This document shows positions 28,180-37,705 of a stretch of DNA of 64,000 bases, one piece after another (within the stretch, counting starts at the first letter, position 1; the number at the start of each line of letters is the position of its first letter). Source of the stretch: Burkholderiales bacterium 39-55-53. GTDB taxonomy: Bacteria > Pseudomonadota > Gammaproteobacteria > Burkholderiales > Burkholderiaceae_C. The notes beneath the pieces are model-generated. The model was not told where the DNA came from. It saw only the letters and a list, made by a program, of their open reading frames with translations, and ran no database searches. Where the stretch lies: assembly GCA_002282445.1 (NCBI GenBank), contig NCJK01000003.1:62001-126000 (forward strand), given 5' to 3'. The position numbers and the translations under genes are program-made.

Positions 28180-28224
28180 CGGCATTCGCCGAAATAAAAA
28201 AGCCAACCGCAAGAGTTGGCTTTG
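28180..28224 (-). terminator. Terminator-like double hairpin in the rdgC leader
   Basis: Read on the minus strand, AAAGCCAAC pairs with GTTGGCTTT, followed by TTTTTTATTTC, as in a rho-independent terminator. A second perfect hairpin, TTTCGGC-GAAT-GCCGAAA, follows directly. Both lie just upstream of the rdgC GTG. They could stop leftward read-through or act as an attenuator; nothing in the sequence decides. Confidence 0.6.
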
Positions 28225-28297
28225 GAAGTTGTGTTGATTTTAGCGCCCTACCCTCACGCTCAATCACGACGAGAATCAACAAGACAGGAGAACACGG

Positions 28298-28801
28298 ATG
28301 AACACCCCTTACCTTCGCGCACTGTTGTGGCTGACGTGCCTGCTAATGCCCCTCACAGCATTCGCCCAACAAGGCGACTGCGGCTTTATTCAAAACCCTG
28401 ACCGCCAAGCCTATTGCCGTGCCATCAGCGGTGGCGGGTCTAGCCACTGTGGATTTATTCGCGACAGCGATTTGCAAGCGCGTTGCCGCGCCGAAACGGG
28501 TGGCGGTAGCGGCCAGTGCGGATTCATTCGGGACCACGACATGCAGGCAGCTTGCCGTGCCAGTGCAGAGCGCGCCAACACGTCATCATCTAGCAGCTCG
28601 GGCCAATGCGGTTTCATTCAAAACCCAGACAAGCAAGCCTATTGCCGCGCCACCACCGGCGGGGGTAGCGGCCAATGCGGCTTTATCCGCGATGGCGACC
28701 TACAAGCCATGTGCCGTGCCGAAACAGGCGGCGGCAGTGGGCAATGCGGCTTTATTCGCGACCGCGACATGCAGGCCGCTTGCAGAGCTAAAACGCGCTA
28801 A
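28298..28801 (+). CDS. Secreted protein of six tandem 23-residue Cys repeats
   Basis: A 167-residue protein. Residues 1-24 form a signal peptide (Leu-rich helix ending AFA-QQ). The mature part is six repeats of C-G-F-I-R/Q-D/N-x-D-x-Q-A-x-C-R-A plus a Gly/Ser linker, starting at residues 28, 51, 74, 104, 127 and 150. Each unit has exactly two Cys, 12 residues apart, so six intra-repeat disulfides are possible. Repeats 1 and 4, 2 and 5, and 3 and 6 are the closest pairs. The period is 23 residues (69 bases), except repeat 3, which has a Ser-rich linker of 15 residues. AGGAG precedes the ATG. No known domain is recognised; export to the periplasm or outside is inferred. Confidence 0.85.
   Translation: MNTPYLRALLWLTCLLMPLTAFAQQGDCGFIQNPDRQAYCRAISGGGSSHCGFIRDSDLQARCRAETGGGSGQCGFIRDHDMQAACRASAERANTSSSSSSGQCGFIQNPDKQAYCRATTGGGSGQCGFIRDGDLQAMCRAETGGGSGQCGFIRDRDMQAACRAKTR
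28379..28798 (+). repeat. Tandem 69-bp coding repeats
   Basis: Six in-frame repeats begin at 28379, 28448, 28517, 28607, 28676 and 28745. The first three as a block resemble the second three more than each other, which suggests duplication of a three-repeat unit. The segment at 28562-28606 is an inserted Ser-rich linker between the two blocks. Confidence 0.9.
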
Positions 28802-29199
28802 GCCTGCGTATCCACCAAATGCGTGCCATCAGGTAAGTGTGGCCGCAGTGGGTGTGGCGTATGCACGCTGTGCGCTGCATGCGCCGTATGAGTGGCCAAG
28901 GGCGTGGCGTTGATCAGCTTGGCTTTGATCTCGCGCACGATCTGCTGCGCCAAGTACACACTGCCCGCATCTAGCGCTTTAGACAGGCGCACAAACTGCG
29001 CATCGGCGCTGAGCGATTGATCGAAATTCATCAACACCTTGAGGGCGTGCTTGGAAGCTTCTAGGTGGCCGTGCTCTACCGCCTCAATCAGCGCCAATTT
29101 CTTTTGACGCCGCTGGTGCTGCCGGTCTTGCGGCGTACTGCCATGCCCACCGTAGCTGCTGGAGTGGGCGTTGACACGCATCATGCTTGTGGGTTCCAT
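28798..29199 (-). CDS. Hypothetical helical protein with His-rich tail
   Basis: A 133-residue protein with no recognised family. Residues about 20-95 look all-helical (KLALIEAVEHGHLEASKHAL, then LSKALDAGSVYLAQQIVREI). The last 35 residues are rich in His, Pro, Ala and Thr (THTAHAAHSVHTPHPLRPH) and could bind metal. I start at the ATG at 29199, because GGAG is 8 bases upstream; the frame is open to 29280 without a better start. Its TAG overlaps the stop of the convergent Cys-repeat gene. No signal peptide is seen. Confidence 0.72.
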   Translation of the reverse strand: MEPTSMMRVNAHSSSYGGHGSTPQDRQHQRRQKKLALIEAVEHGHLEASKHALKVLMNFDQSLSADAQFVRLSKALDAGSVYLAQQIVREIKAKLINATPLATHTAHAAHSVHTPHPLRPHLPDGTHLVDTQA

Positions 29200-29354
29200 A
29201 GAAAGCTCCTTCAAGATGTTCAGGTCATTTCCGTGTGTTCCTTGTTGCGTTAATTGGGTTGTCCAATTGGTGGCAAACATGCATAAGGCGTGCCAAATCT
29301 AAAGCGGCAATGGTTTGCCGATCTTCAAGCCGGAGGAGATGTGAGCGCGGAAAA

Positions 29355-29387
29355 GAAAAAACGCACCTCGGAGGGTGCGTTTTTTGT
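29355..29387. terminator. Terminator downstream of tRNA-Ser
   Basis: ACGCACC-TCGGAG-GGTGCGT with A6 on the left and T7 on the right. On the minus strand it follows the tRNA-Ser 3' end within a few bases and so ends the rph-rdgB-hemW-tRNA run. Confidence 0.9.
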
Positions 29388-29388
29388 T

Positions 29389-29478
29389 TGGCGGAAGCGG
29401 TGAGATTCGAACTCACGGAAGGCTCACACCTTCGCCGGTTTTCAAGACCGGTGCATTCAACCACTCTGCCACGCTTCC
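29389..29478 (-). tRNA. tRNA-Ser (anticodon TGA)
   Basis: A 90-base gene with GGAAGCG/CGCTTCC acceptor stem, discriminator G and encoded CCA. The anticodon loop CTTGAAA gives TGA. The long variable arm typical of class II serine tRNAs is present, and the T loop is GTTCGAATC. It lies 47 bases after the hemW stop on the same strand. Confidence 0.96.
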
Positions 29479-29525
29479 AGTTGAATTCAGCCAGCATTGT
29501 AATGCGACTTTTGCCTGCTTTTGCT

Positions 29526-30740
29526 TCAGGTCTCAGACAAAAACAAAGATTGCAAATCGCTCAAGAAGTCAAAGCCGCGCTCGGTGGGCACCACGCGCTG
29601 AAAGTCGCGCGTGATTAAGCCCTTTGCTTCGGCCTCTGTCAAAGCAGATTGAATGGCAGTCACAGGCAAGCCCGTGCGTTCGGTGAAGTCGGCCAACGAA
29701 AAGCCGTGGCGCAGGCGCAAAGCGTTGAGCATGAATTCAAACGGCAGCTCGGCGCGCGTCACCTCAGTGCTTTGGGCTACGGCGCGGTCTGCGCGGCTGG
29801 TGTCTAGCGCGTGGTCCATGAAAAGGCGCGGTTCGCGGTTGCGCACTTGGCGCAGCACGCGATGGGCAAAGCTGAGCTTGCTGTGTGCGCCAGCGCCAAT
29901 GCCTAGGTAGTCGCCAAACTGCCAGTAGTTGAGGTTGTGCCAGCAGCGGTGGTTGTCTTTGGCGTAGGCCGACACTTCGTAGCGGTGCAGGCCCACGGCA
30001 GCGGTGCGCTCGGTGATGCGGTCGAGCATGGCGTAGGCGTCGTCGTCTTCCGGCACATGCGGCGGGAATTTAGCAAACACAGTGTTGGGCTCGATGGTGA
30101 GGTGGTACACCGACAAATGCGGGGGCGCAAGCGACAAAGCCATGTCCAGGTCTTCATCCAACTGCGCCAGCGTTTGGCCGGGCAAGGCGTACATCAGGTC
30201 GAGGTTGAAGGTGTCAAAGGCTTCACGCGCTTCTTCGACCGCAGCAATGGCTTGGGCACGGTTGTGCACGCGGCCCAAGGCTTGCAAATGTTGGTCGTTG
30301 AAGCTTTGCACGCCCACCGACAAGCGGGTCACGCCTGCGGCGCGGAAGGCGCGGAAGCGGTCTTTTTCAAACGTGCCGGGGTTGGCCTCTAGCGTGATTT
30401 CGCAATCGGCCTCTAAGCGCAAACGCGCACGCATGTCGCTGATCAGCCGCTCAATCGCAGCTGGCGAAAACAAGCTGGGCGTACCGCCCCCAATGAAAAT
30501 GCTGTGCACAGTGCGGCCCCAGATGAGAGGCAGGCTGTGTTCAAGGTCCGCGCACAAGGCATCAAGGTAGCGCTGCTCGGGCAGCTCGCCACCCACGCTG
30601 CTTTGTGCTTCGTGCGAGTTGAAGTCGCAGTACGGGCACTTCTTCAAGCACCACGGCAAATGCACATACAGCGAGAGCGGCGGCAAACTGCTGAGCGACA
30701 GCGTACCGGGGCGCATGAGGTGTTGAATGTCTTGGGTCAT
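29526..30740 (-). CDS. hemW: Radical SAM heme chaperone HemW
   Basis: HemW binds heme and delivers it to target proteins; it is related to, but distinct from, coproporphyrinogen III oxidase HemN. The 404-residue protein has the radical-SAM ligands as CLKKCPYC (Cys31, 35, 38) in the short HemW-type N-terminus, then IFIGGGTPSLF near residue 85 and EANPGTFEKDRF near residue 120. HemN would carry an extra N-terminal Cys context and be longer. I use the ATG at 30740. It follows rdgB by 21 bases, a conserved pairing in Proteobacteria. Confidence 0.94.
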   Translation of the reverse strand: MTQDIQHLMRPGTLSLSSLPPLSLYVHLPWCLKKCPYCDFNSHEAQSSVGGELPEQRYLDALCADLEHSLPLIWGRTVHSIFIGGGTPSLFSPAAIERLISDMRARLRLEADCEITLEANPGTFEKDRFRAFRAAGVTRLSVGVQSFNDQHLQALGRVHNRAQAIAAVEEAREAFDTFNLDLMYALPGQTLAQLDEDLDMALSLAPPHLSVYHLTIEPNTVFAKFPPHVPEDDDAYAMLDRITERTAAVGLHRYEVSAYAKDNHRCWHNLNYWQFGDYLGIGAGAHSKLSFAHRVLRQVRNREPRLFMDHALDTSRADRAVAQSTEVTRAELPFEFMLNALRLRHGFSLADFTERTGLPVTAIQSALTEAEAKGLITRDFQRVVPTERGFDFLSDLQSLFLSET

Positions 30741-30761
30741 TGAAGTGGCTTCAAGCAAAGT

Positions 30762-31379
30762 TCAACCATACCAATGCTCGCGCATGAGCGCCAACATTTG
30801 CTGCGCGGCTTGGCCACGGTGGCTGTTGGCGTTTTTCACCTCGATGGGCAGCTCGGCAAAGGTTTTGCCAAAGCGCGGGATGAACATGATGGGGTCAAAG
30901 CCAAAGCCATTCGCGCCCACAGGCGCACGGGTAATCTCACCCACCGCACGGCCCACGGCAATGAGCGGCTCGGGGTCATCCGGATGGCGCACGGCCACGA
31001 GGGTGCTAACCAAAGCGGCGCGACGGTTGTCGATGTTGGCCATTTGCTCTAGTAAGGCGCGCACGTTGTTGTCGTCGCTTTTCTCGTAACCAAACTGGGT
31101 GGCGTAATACGCGGTTTGCACGCCGGGCAGTCCGCCAAAGGCATCGACGCACAGACCAGCATCGTCGGCCACGGCGGGCAAGCCGCTTTCACGCGCGGCG
31201 TGACGGGCTTTGGCCAAAGCGTTTTCTACAAAGGTGTGAAACGGCTCTTCGGCTTCGCCAATCTGCAAATCGCCTTGGCGCACCAGCTCGACGCCCAGCG
31301 GCGCAAACATGGCTTGCAGCTCGGCGAGTTTGCCTTTGTTGTTAGAGGCCAGAACGATTCGTTTCATGAGCTGCGTCAT
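30762..31379 (-). CDS. rdgB: dITP/XTP pyrophosphatase (RdgB/HAM1 family)
   Basis: RdgB hydrolyses deaminated purine nucleotides (dITP, dXTP, ITP) to keep them out of DNA and RNA. The 205-residue protein starts with KRIVLASNNKGKLAEL, the substrate-binding signature, and has GLPAVADDAGLCVDAFGG near residue 70 (catalytic Asp) and FGFDPIMFIP near residue 155. The first ATG (31379) is 3 bases after the rph stop; the ATG at 31367 is an equally plausible start. It lies between rph and hemW, as in many Proteobacteria. Confidence 0.95.
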   Translation of the reverse strand: MTQLMKRIVLASNNKGKLAELQAMFAPLGVELVRQGDLQIGEAEEPFHTFVENALAKARHAARESGLPAVADDAGLCVDAFGGLPGVQTAYYATQFGYEKSDDNNVRALLEQMANIDNRRAALVSTLVAVRHPDDPEPLIAVGRAVGEITRAPVGANGFGFDPIMFIPRFGKTFAELPIEVKNANSHRGQAAQQMLALMREHWYG

Positions 31380-31382
31380 GGT

Positions 31383-32117
31383 TTAAGAAGCCAATGCCTC
31401 TTGCTGCATGGCGATGAGTTCGCGCACGCCTTTTTCGGCCAAGGCCAGCAAGGCGTTCATTTGGTCGCGGGTGAACGGCAGGCCTTCGGCAGTGCCCTGC
31501 ACTTCCACATAGTGGCCAGCGCTGGTCATGACCACGTTCATGTCGGTGTCGCAGCCTGAGTCTTCGGTGTATTCCAAATCGAGCAAGGGCAAATCGCCCA
31601 ACATGCCCACCGAAATAGCGGCAATGCCTTGGGTGATGGGGCTCTCAGAAATCTTGCCTGCAGCAATGAGCTTGTTCACCGCATCTTGCGCAGCCACAAA
31701 CGCGCCGGTGATGCTGGCCGTGCGTGTGCCGCCGTCGGCTTGCAACACGTCGCAGTCCAAATGGATGGTGCGTTCGCCAAGTTTCTTCAGGTCAAACACA
31801 GCGCGCATCGAGCGGCCAATGAGGCGCTGAATTTCTTGTGTGCGGCCCGATTGCTTGCCGCGTGCGGCTTCGCGGTCGCTGCGGGTGTGGGTGGCGCGGG
31901 GCAGCATGCCGTATTCGGCGGTGACCCAGCCTTCGCCCGAGCCTTTTTTGTGGCCAGGCACTTTTTCTTCCACCGACGCGGTGCACAACACTTTGGTGTG
32001 GCCAAACTCAATCAGTACTGAGCCTTCGGCGTGCATGGTGTAGTTGCGGGTGATGCGCACTGGGCGCAGTTGGTCGGCAGCACGGGTGTGGCGAGAGGCG
32101 GGCAAGGTGGTAGTCAT
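31383..32117 (-). CDS. rph: Ribonuclease PH
   Basis: RNase PH trims tRNA 3' ends by phosphorolysis. The 244-residue protein has the family pieces [20 protein letters not shown] at the N-terminus, [21 protein letters not shown] near residue 70 (Arg-rich phosphate region) and [23 protein letters not shown] near residue 118. The C-terminal [14 protein letters not shown] holds the catalytic Asp residues. It starts the rph-rdgB-hemW-tRNA-Ser run and is divergent from yicC across 150 bases. Confidence 0.97.
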   Translation of the reverse strand: MTTTLPASRHTRAADQLRPVRITRNYTMHAEGSVLIEFGHTKVLCTASVEEKVPGHKKGSGEGWVTAEYGMLPRATHTRSDREAARGKQSGRTQEIQRLIGRSMRAVFDLKKLGERTIHLDCDVLQADGGTRTASITGAFVAAQDAVNKLIAAGKISESPITQGIAAISVGMLGDLPLLDLEYTEDSGCDTDMNVVMTSAGHYVEVQGTAEGLPFTRDQMNALLALAEKGVRELIAMQQEALAS

Positions 32118-32267
32118 GTTTGATGGCTTTGAATCAAGCGTTTATTTGTGTTGATATGAGGTTCGATTAGCAGTCAATTGTCGGCCAATCTGCATAGCCC
32201 CTGCCCGCGTCCAAAAGTGCTGCTGAGAGCCTGAGATAATTCAGTCTTTGATACGAAACGCCACCCC

Positions 32268-33179
32268 ATGCCCATTTACAGCATGACCGGTTATGCCAGC
32301 GCGCAAACCGAGCTGACTTCAGACACCGCCAACAGCCCAGCCCTGCGCTTGGGGCTGGAGATTCGCTCCGTCAACAGCCGCTTTCTAGACCTGACGTTCA
32401 AGATGCCCGAAGATCTGCGCCAGCACGAAGCAGCCATGCGCGAGCTGGTGACCAAGCACCTCAAGCGCGGCAAAGTCGAGGTCCGCGCCAACATTGAGAG
32501 CACGGCTGACACCAGCTTTGCTGAACCCACCCCCGCCCTGCTGCAACGCCTGCTGGGCCTGCAAGAGCTAGTACACGCTCACTTGCCAAAGGCCAACGGC
32601 CTGTCGGTGGCCGATGTGTTGCGTTTGGCCACGGCCCAGTCTGCAGCACCCGCCGACATTGGCCCTGCGGTGCTGAAGCTGGCCCAAACCACCCTGACCC
32701 AACTGAGCGACGCCCGCGAACGCGAAGGCGCACGCTTGGCCCAAACCCTGCGCGAGCGCATTGGCCAACTGCGCGTGCTCGCCACACAGGCCGCACCACT
32801 GGTCCCCCAACTGGTGGAACAACAACGCTTGCGCTTTTTAGAACGTTGGCGCGAAGCCATGGCCTTGACCGAAGGCACGGCCCTGCCCGAAGCCGCACAA
32901 GACCGCGCTTTGACCGAGGCCACATCTTTTGCCATTCGCATTGACGTGGCAGAAGAGCTGACCCGCTTGGTGTCGCACTTTGACGAGATGGATGACTTGC
33001 TGGCCAAAGGCGGCAAGGCCGAAGGTGTGGGCAAGCGTTTGGACTTCCTCATTCAAGAGCTGCACCGCGAGGCCAACACGTTGGGCTCGAAGTCGGCCAC
33101 CATGGAAATGACCCGTATTTCGGTGGACATGAAAGTGCTCATCGAACAACTCCGCGAACAAGTACAGAACATCGAATAA
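32268..33179 (+). CDS. YicC/YloC family endoribonuclease
   Basis: A 303-residue protein of the YicC family, whose members act as endoribonucleases affecting small RNA turnover. The N-terminal [13 protein letters not shown] and the [15 protein letters not shown] segment near residue 35 are diagnostic. The C-terminal domain contains [18 protein letters not shown] near residue 250, also diagnostic. It shares one base with gmk (TAATG), so translation is coupled; yicC-gmk-rpoZ-spoT is a common proteobacterial order. Confidence 0.93.
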   Translation: MPIYSMTGYASAQTELTSDTANSPALRLGLEIRSVNSRFLDLTFKMPEDLRQHEAAMRELVTKHLKRGKVEVRANIESTADTSFAEPTPALLQRLLGLQELVHAHLPKANGLSVADVLRLATAQSAAPADIGPAVLKLAQTTLTQLSDAREREGARLAQTLRERIGQLRVLATQAAPLVPQLVEQQRLRFLERWREAMALTEGTALPEAAQDRALTEATSFAIRIDVAEELTRLVSHFDEMDDLLAKGGKAEGVGKRLDFLIQELHREANTLGSKSATMEMTRISVDMKVLIEQLREQVQNIE

Positions 33180-33802
33180 TGGACAACTTCCCCGGCAACC
33201 TCATTGTGGTCGCGGCCCCCAGCGGGGCTGGCAAATCGAGCCTCGTCAAAGCCTTGATGGAGCTAGACGCCAAAGTGCGCCCTTCCGTGTCCCACACCAC
33301 GCGTCAGCCACGTGGCCAAGAAAAGCATGGCCGCGAATACTTCTTTGTGTCGCCCCCCGAATTCGACCAAATGGTGGAAGGCAACGCGTTTTTGGAATGG
33401 GCCAATGTGCACGGCCAGCGCTACGGCACGTCGCGCAAAGCCATTGAAGACCGCATTGCCCAAGGCGCTGACGTGATTTTGGAGATCGACTTCCAAGGCG
33501 CGATTCAAGTCAAAAAGCTATTTACCAACGCGGTACTCATCTTCATCTTGCCGCCCAGCTGGGAAGAACTGAAGTCCCGCCTGCACAACCGTGGCGAAGA
33601 CGCCCCCGAAATTATTGAACTGCGCCTGCAAAACGCCGCAGACGAGATGGCACAGGCCAAAGAATTTGACTACGTTATAATCAACGAATTGTTTGAGACG
33701 GCATTGTTCGACCTGAAAGCGATCGTGCATGCACAGCGCCTCAAATACCTGGCACAGCGCCGGGCTCGGGCTGAGATCTTTCAAGCCCTGAACATCACCT
33801 GA
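33179..33802 (+). CDS. gmk: Guanylate kinase
   Basis: Gmk phosphorylates GMP to GDP using ATP. The 207-residue protein has the P-loop [15 protein letters not shown] at residues 11-25, the GMP-binding [20 protein letters not shown] near residue 38, and [11 protein letters not shown] near residue 97. It lies between yicC and rpoZ, upstream of spoT; GDP/GTP supply and ppGpp synthesis are thus encoded together. Confidence 0.97.
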   Translation: MDNFPGNLIVVAAPSGAGKSSLVKALMELDAKVRPSVSHTTRQPRGQEKHGREYFFVSPPEFDQMVEGNAFLEWANVHGQRYGTSRKAIEDRIAQGADVILEIDFQGAIQVKKLFTNAVLIFILPPSWEELKSRLHNRGEDAPEIIELRLQNAADEMAQAKEFDYVIINELFETALFDLKAIVHAQRLKYLAQRRARAEIFQALNIT

Positions 33803-33818
33803 ATTCTGGAGTATCCAT

Positions 33819-34022
33819 ATGGCCCGCATCACTGTTGAAGATTGCCTCGAGCAAATCCCTAACCGATTTCAATTGGTGCTGTGCGCCACTTACCGCGCTC
33901 GCATGCTCAGCCAAGGCCACACACCTAAGGTTGAAAGCAAGAACAAGCCAGGCGTGACCGCCTTGCGCGAAATTGCTGCTGGCCAAATCGGCATCGAGAT
34001 GCTGAAAAAAGTACCAGGCTAA
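33819..34022 (+). CDS. rpoZ: DNA-directed RNA polymerase omega subunit
   Basis: Omega helps fold and stabilise the beta' subunit and is part of the ppGpp site 1. The 67-residue protein starts [20 protein letters not shown] and ends with [20 protein letters not shown], typical of omega. The start lies 16 bases after gmk, with TGGAG upstream. A terminator follows, so spoT may depend partly on read-through or on its own promoter. Confidence 0.97.
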   Translation: MARITVEDCLEQIPNRFQLVLCATYRARMLSQGHTPKVESKNKPGVTALREIAAGQIGIEMLKKVPG

Positions 34023-34040
34023 ATCGGGGTTACCCCACGC

Positions 34041-34070
34041 GAAAAGCACCGCTCTGTCGGTGCTTTTTTC
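34041..34070 (+). terminator. Rho-independent terminator between rpoZ and spoT
   Basis: AAAAGCACCG pairs with CGGTGCTTTT, followed by T-rich sequence, 20 bases after rpoZ. It would separate rpoZ expression from spoT. Confidence 0.88.
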
Positions 34071-34091
34071 ATTGCGGGTAAAGTATTCACT

Positions 34092-36356
<2,265 letters not shown>

Positions 36357-36374
36357 ACGACCAATCGCTAAGCT

Positions 36375-36938
36375 TTAAGTCTTTTCAGCCACAGGTGCGG
36401 GGTAGCGCACCTCGACCACTTCCACCTCTTGCACGCCCACGGGCGTGACCAGCTTCACCACATCACCTTCACGCGATTTGAGCAGGGCGCGGGCAATTGG
36501 CGACACCCACGTTACTTCAGCCTTCAAGCTGTCCGCCTCATCAATACCTAGGATGGTGACGGTGCGCTCCACATCATCCTCGTCTACATAGGTGACCGTT
36601 GCACCAAAGAACACTTGGTCACGCCCATGGTGCACACTCGGATCTGTGACCTCAGCGATTTCAAGGCGCTTGGTGAGAAAGCGAATACGGCGGTCTATTT
36701 CGCGCAAGCGTTTTTTGCCATACAGGTAGTCGCCGTTTTCTGAGCGGTCCCCATTGCTGGCAGCCCAGTGCACGATTTCAACAATGCGCGGGCGTTCGTT
36801 GTCAATCAGCTCAAACAGTTCGTCGCGCAGCACCGCATAGCCTTGCGGCGTGATGTAGTTCTTGCTACCAGCTGGCAGTGGCGGCAGGGTGAGGTCATCA
36901 TCCTCGTTATCGGTCTCACGGGTGAAGGCTTTGCTCAT
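36375..36938 (-). CDS. greB: Transcript cleavage factor GreB
   Basis: GreB enters the RNA polymerase secondary channel and triggers cleavage of backtracked transcripts. The 187-residue protein has the coiled-coil tip acidic pair within NGDRSENGDYLYGKKRLREID (Asp and Glu near residues 69-73), and the C-terminal FKBP-like domain with FFGATVTYVDED. The basic RRIRFLTKRLEIAEV helix is the GreB type rather than GreA. An N-terminal acidic extension of about 25 residues is extra compared with E. coli. It is convergent with spoT, 18 bases apart. Confidence 0.94.
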   Translation of the reverse strand: MSKAFTRETDNEDDDLTLPPLPAGSKNYITPQGYAVLRDELFELIDNERPRIVEIVHWAASNGDRSENGDYLYGKKRLREIDRRIRFLTKRLEIAEVTDPSVHHGRDQVFFGATVTYVDEDDVERTVTILGIDEADSLKAEVTWVSPIARALLKSREGDVVKLVTPVGVQEVEVVEVRYPAPVAEKT

Positions 36939-36955
36939 GGCTCAAAGACAAGTGT

Positions 36956-37390
36956 TTAGCGCCAGCCAATGACTTGATAGCCGCGTTCAGCCAAGCATTG
37001 CTGCACAAATTGGCGGTACAGGCTGCTGCCCCCTACCGATTGGCCTGCAGCCGTTGCCGCTGCACCGCCTGCGCCAATGGCCGCAGCGCCTGCTGCAATA
37101 TTTTTCATATTGGGTTTATTACCCTTGAGCACAGAACCGACAGTACCTGCAACTGCAACACCCGCAGCACCAGCTGCCCCCACACGCGCAGCATCAACCT
37201 TGTTGACAGCACCAACATCGGATTGATTTGCTAACTCGGCACAAGCTTGTGCATCAGCCTGCGCTTGCGCAGCCCCCATACGTTGGTAGTGTGCGTTCGG
37301 AAAAAAAGCAGGTTTAGCCAGAGGCGTGGCACAACCTGCAACTAAGACAGAAGCAAGAACCCACACAGGTAAAGTAAAGCGATGTTTCAT
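36956..37390 (-). CDS. Glycine-zipper lipoprotein
   Basis: A 144-residue protein with a lipoprotein signal peptide: hydrophobic helix and lipobox L-V-A-G-C (Cys19). The middle is an Ala/Gly-rich stretch (GAAGAAGVAVAGTVG, then AAGAAAIGAGGAAATAAGQ) typical of glycine-zipper segments, which insert into or span membranes as hairpins. The C-terminal FVQQCLAERGYQVIGW is a common ending in such Betaproteobacterial envelope lipoproteins. Its precise role is unknown. The gene stands before greB on the same strand with a 17-base gap. Confidence 0.85.
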   Translation of the reverse strand: MKHRFTLPVWVLASVLVAGCATPLAKPAFFPNAHYQRMGAAQAQADAQACAELANQSDVGAVNKVDAARVGAAGAAGVAVAGTVGSVLKGNKPNMKNIAAGAAAIGAGGAAATAAGQSVGGSSLYRQFVQQCLAERGYQVIGWR

Positions 37391-37426
37391 GGTGAAATTT
37401 TAGGTGGCGAAGTTAAACCAACGCGA

Positions 37427-37464
37427 CAAAAGAAAAAGGGTTCACATCCGAAGATGTAAACCCT
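37427..37464 (-). terminator. Terminator downstream of tRNA-Arg
   Basis: On the minus strand GGGTTTACATC-TTCG-GATGTGAACCC is a near-perfect stem closed by a stable UUCG tetraloop, followed by TTTTTCTTTTG, just after the tRNA-Arg 3' end. Confidence 0.93.
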
Positions 37465-37473
37465 TGTTCAATT

Positions 37474-37550
37474 TGGTGCGGCTGGCAGGAATCGAACCCA
37501 CGACCCCTTGGTTCGTAGCCAAGTACTCTATCCAGCTGAGCTACAGCCGC
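37474..37550 (-). tRNA. tRNA-Arg (anticodon ACG)
   Basis: A 77-base gene with GCGGCTG/CAGCCGC acceptor stem, discriminator A and encoded CCA. The anticodon loop CTACGAA gives ACG; A34 is expected to become inosine and read CGN codons. T loop GTTCGATTC. It lies 31 bases after the CAT tRNA on the same strand. Confidence 0.96.
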
Positions 37551-37581
37551 TCTGGAAAACCGAAAGTATATCACAGATATT

Positions 37582-37658
37582 TGGTAGGGCGACACGGACT
37601 TGAACCGTGGACCAAAGGATTATGAGTCCTCTGCTCTAACCAACTGAGCTATCGCCCC
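37582..37658 (-). tRNA. tRNA with CAT anticodon (Met elongator or Ile2)
   Basis: A 77-base gene with acceptor GGGGCGA/TCGCCCT, discriminator A and encoded CCA. The anticodon loop CTCATAA gives CAT. It has no initiator features (no C1-A72 mismatch, no three G-C pairs at the base of the anticodon stem). The first acceptor pair is G1-U72. The segment GGACTCATAATCC with a T-rich variable region resembles tRNA-Ile2, whose C34 is changed to lysidine by TilS, so Ile2 is a serious alternative to Met. Confidence 0.9.
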
Positions 37659-37705
37659 AACCGAAGCGACTGATTGTAGATGCATCGCAAACTATCATCT
37701 CAAAC

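Noticed and set aside
28379-28798. Regular 69-base repeats, possible CRISPR array
   Set aside because: The repeats are in frame inside a coding gene, with diverged codons and no unique spacers of constant length, so this is a protein repeat.
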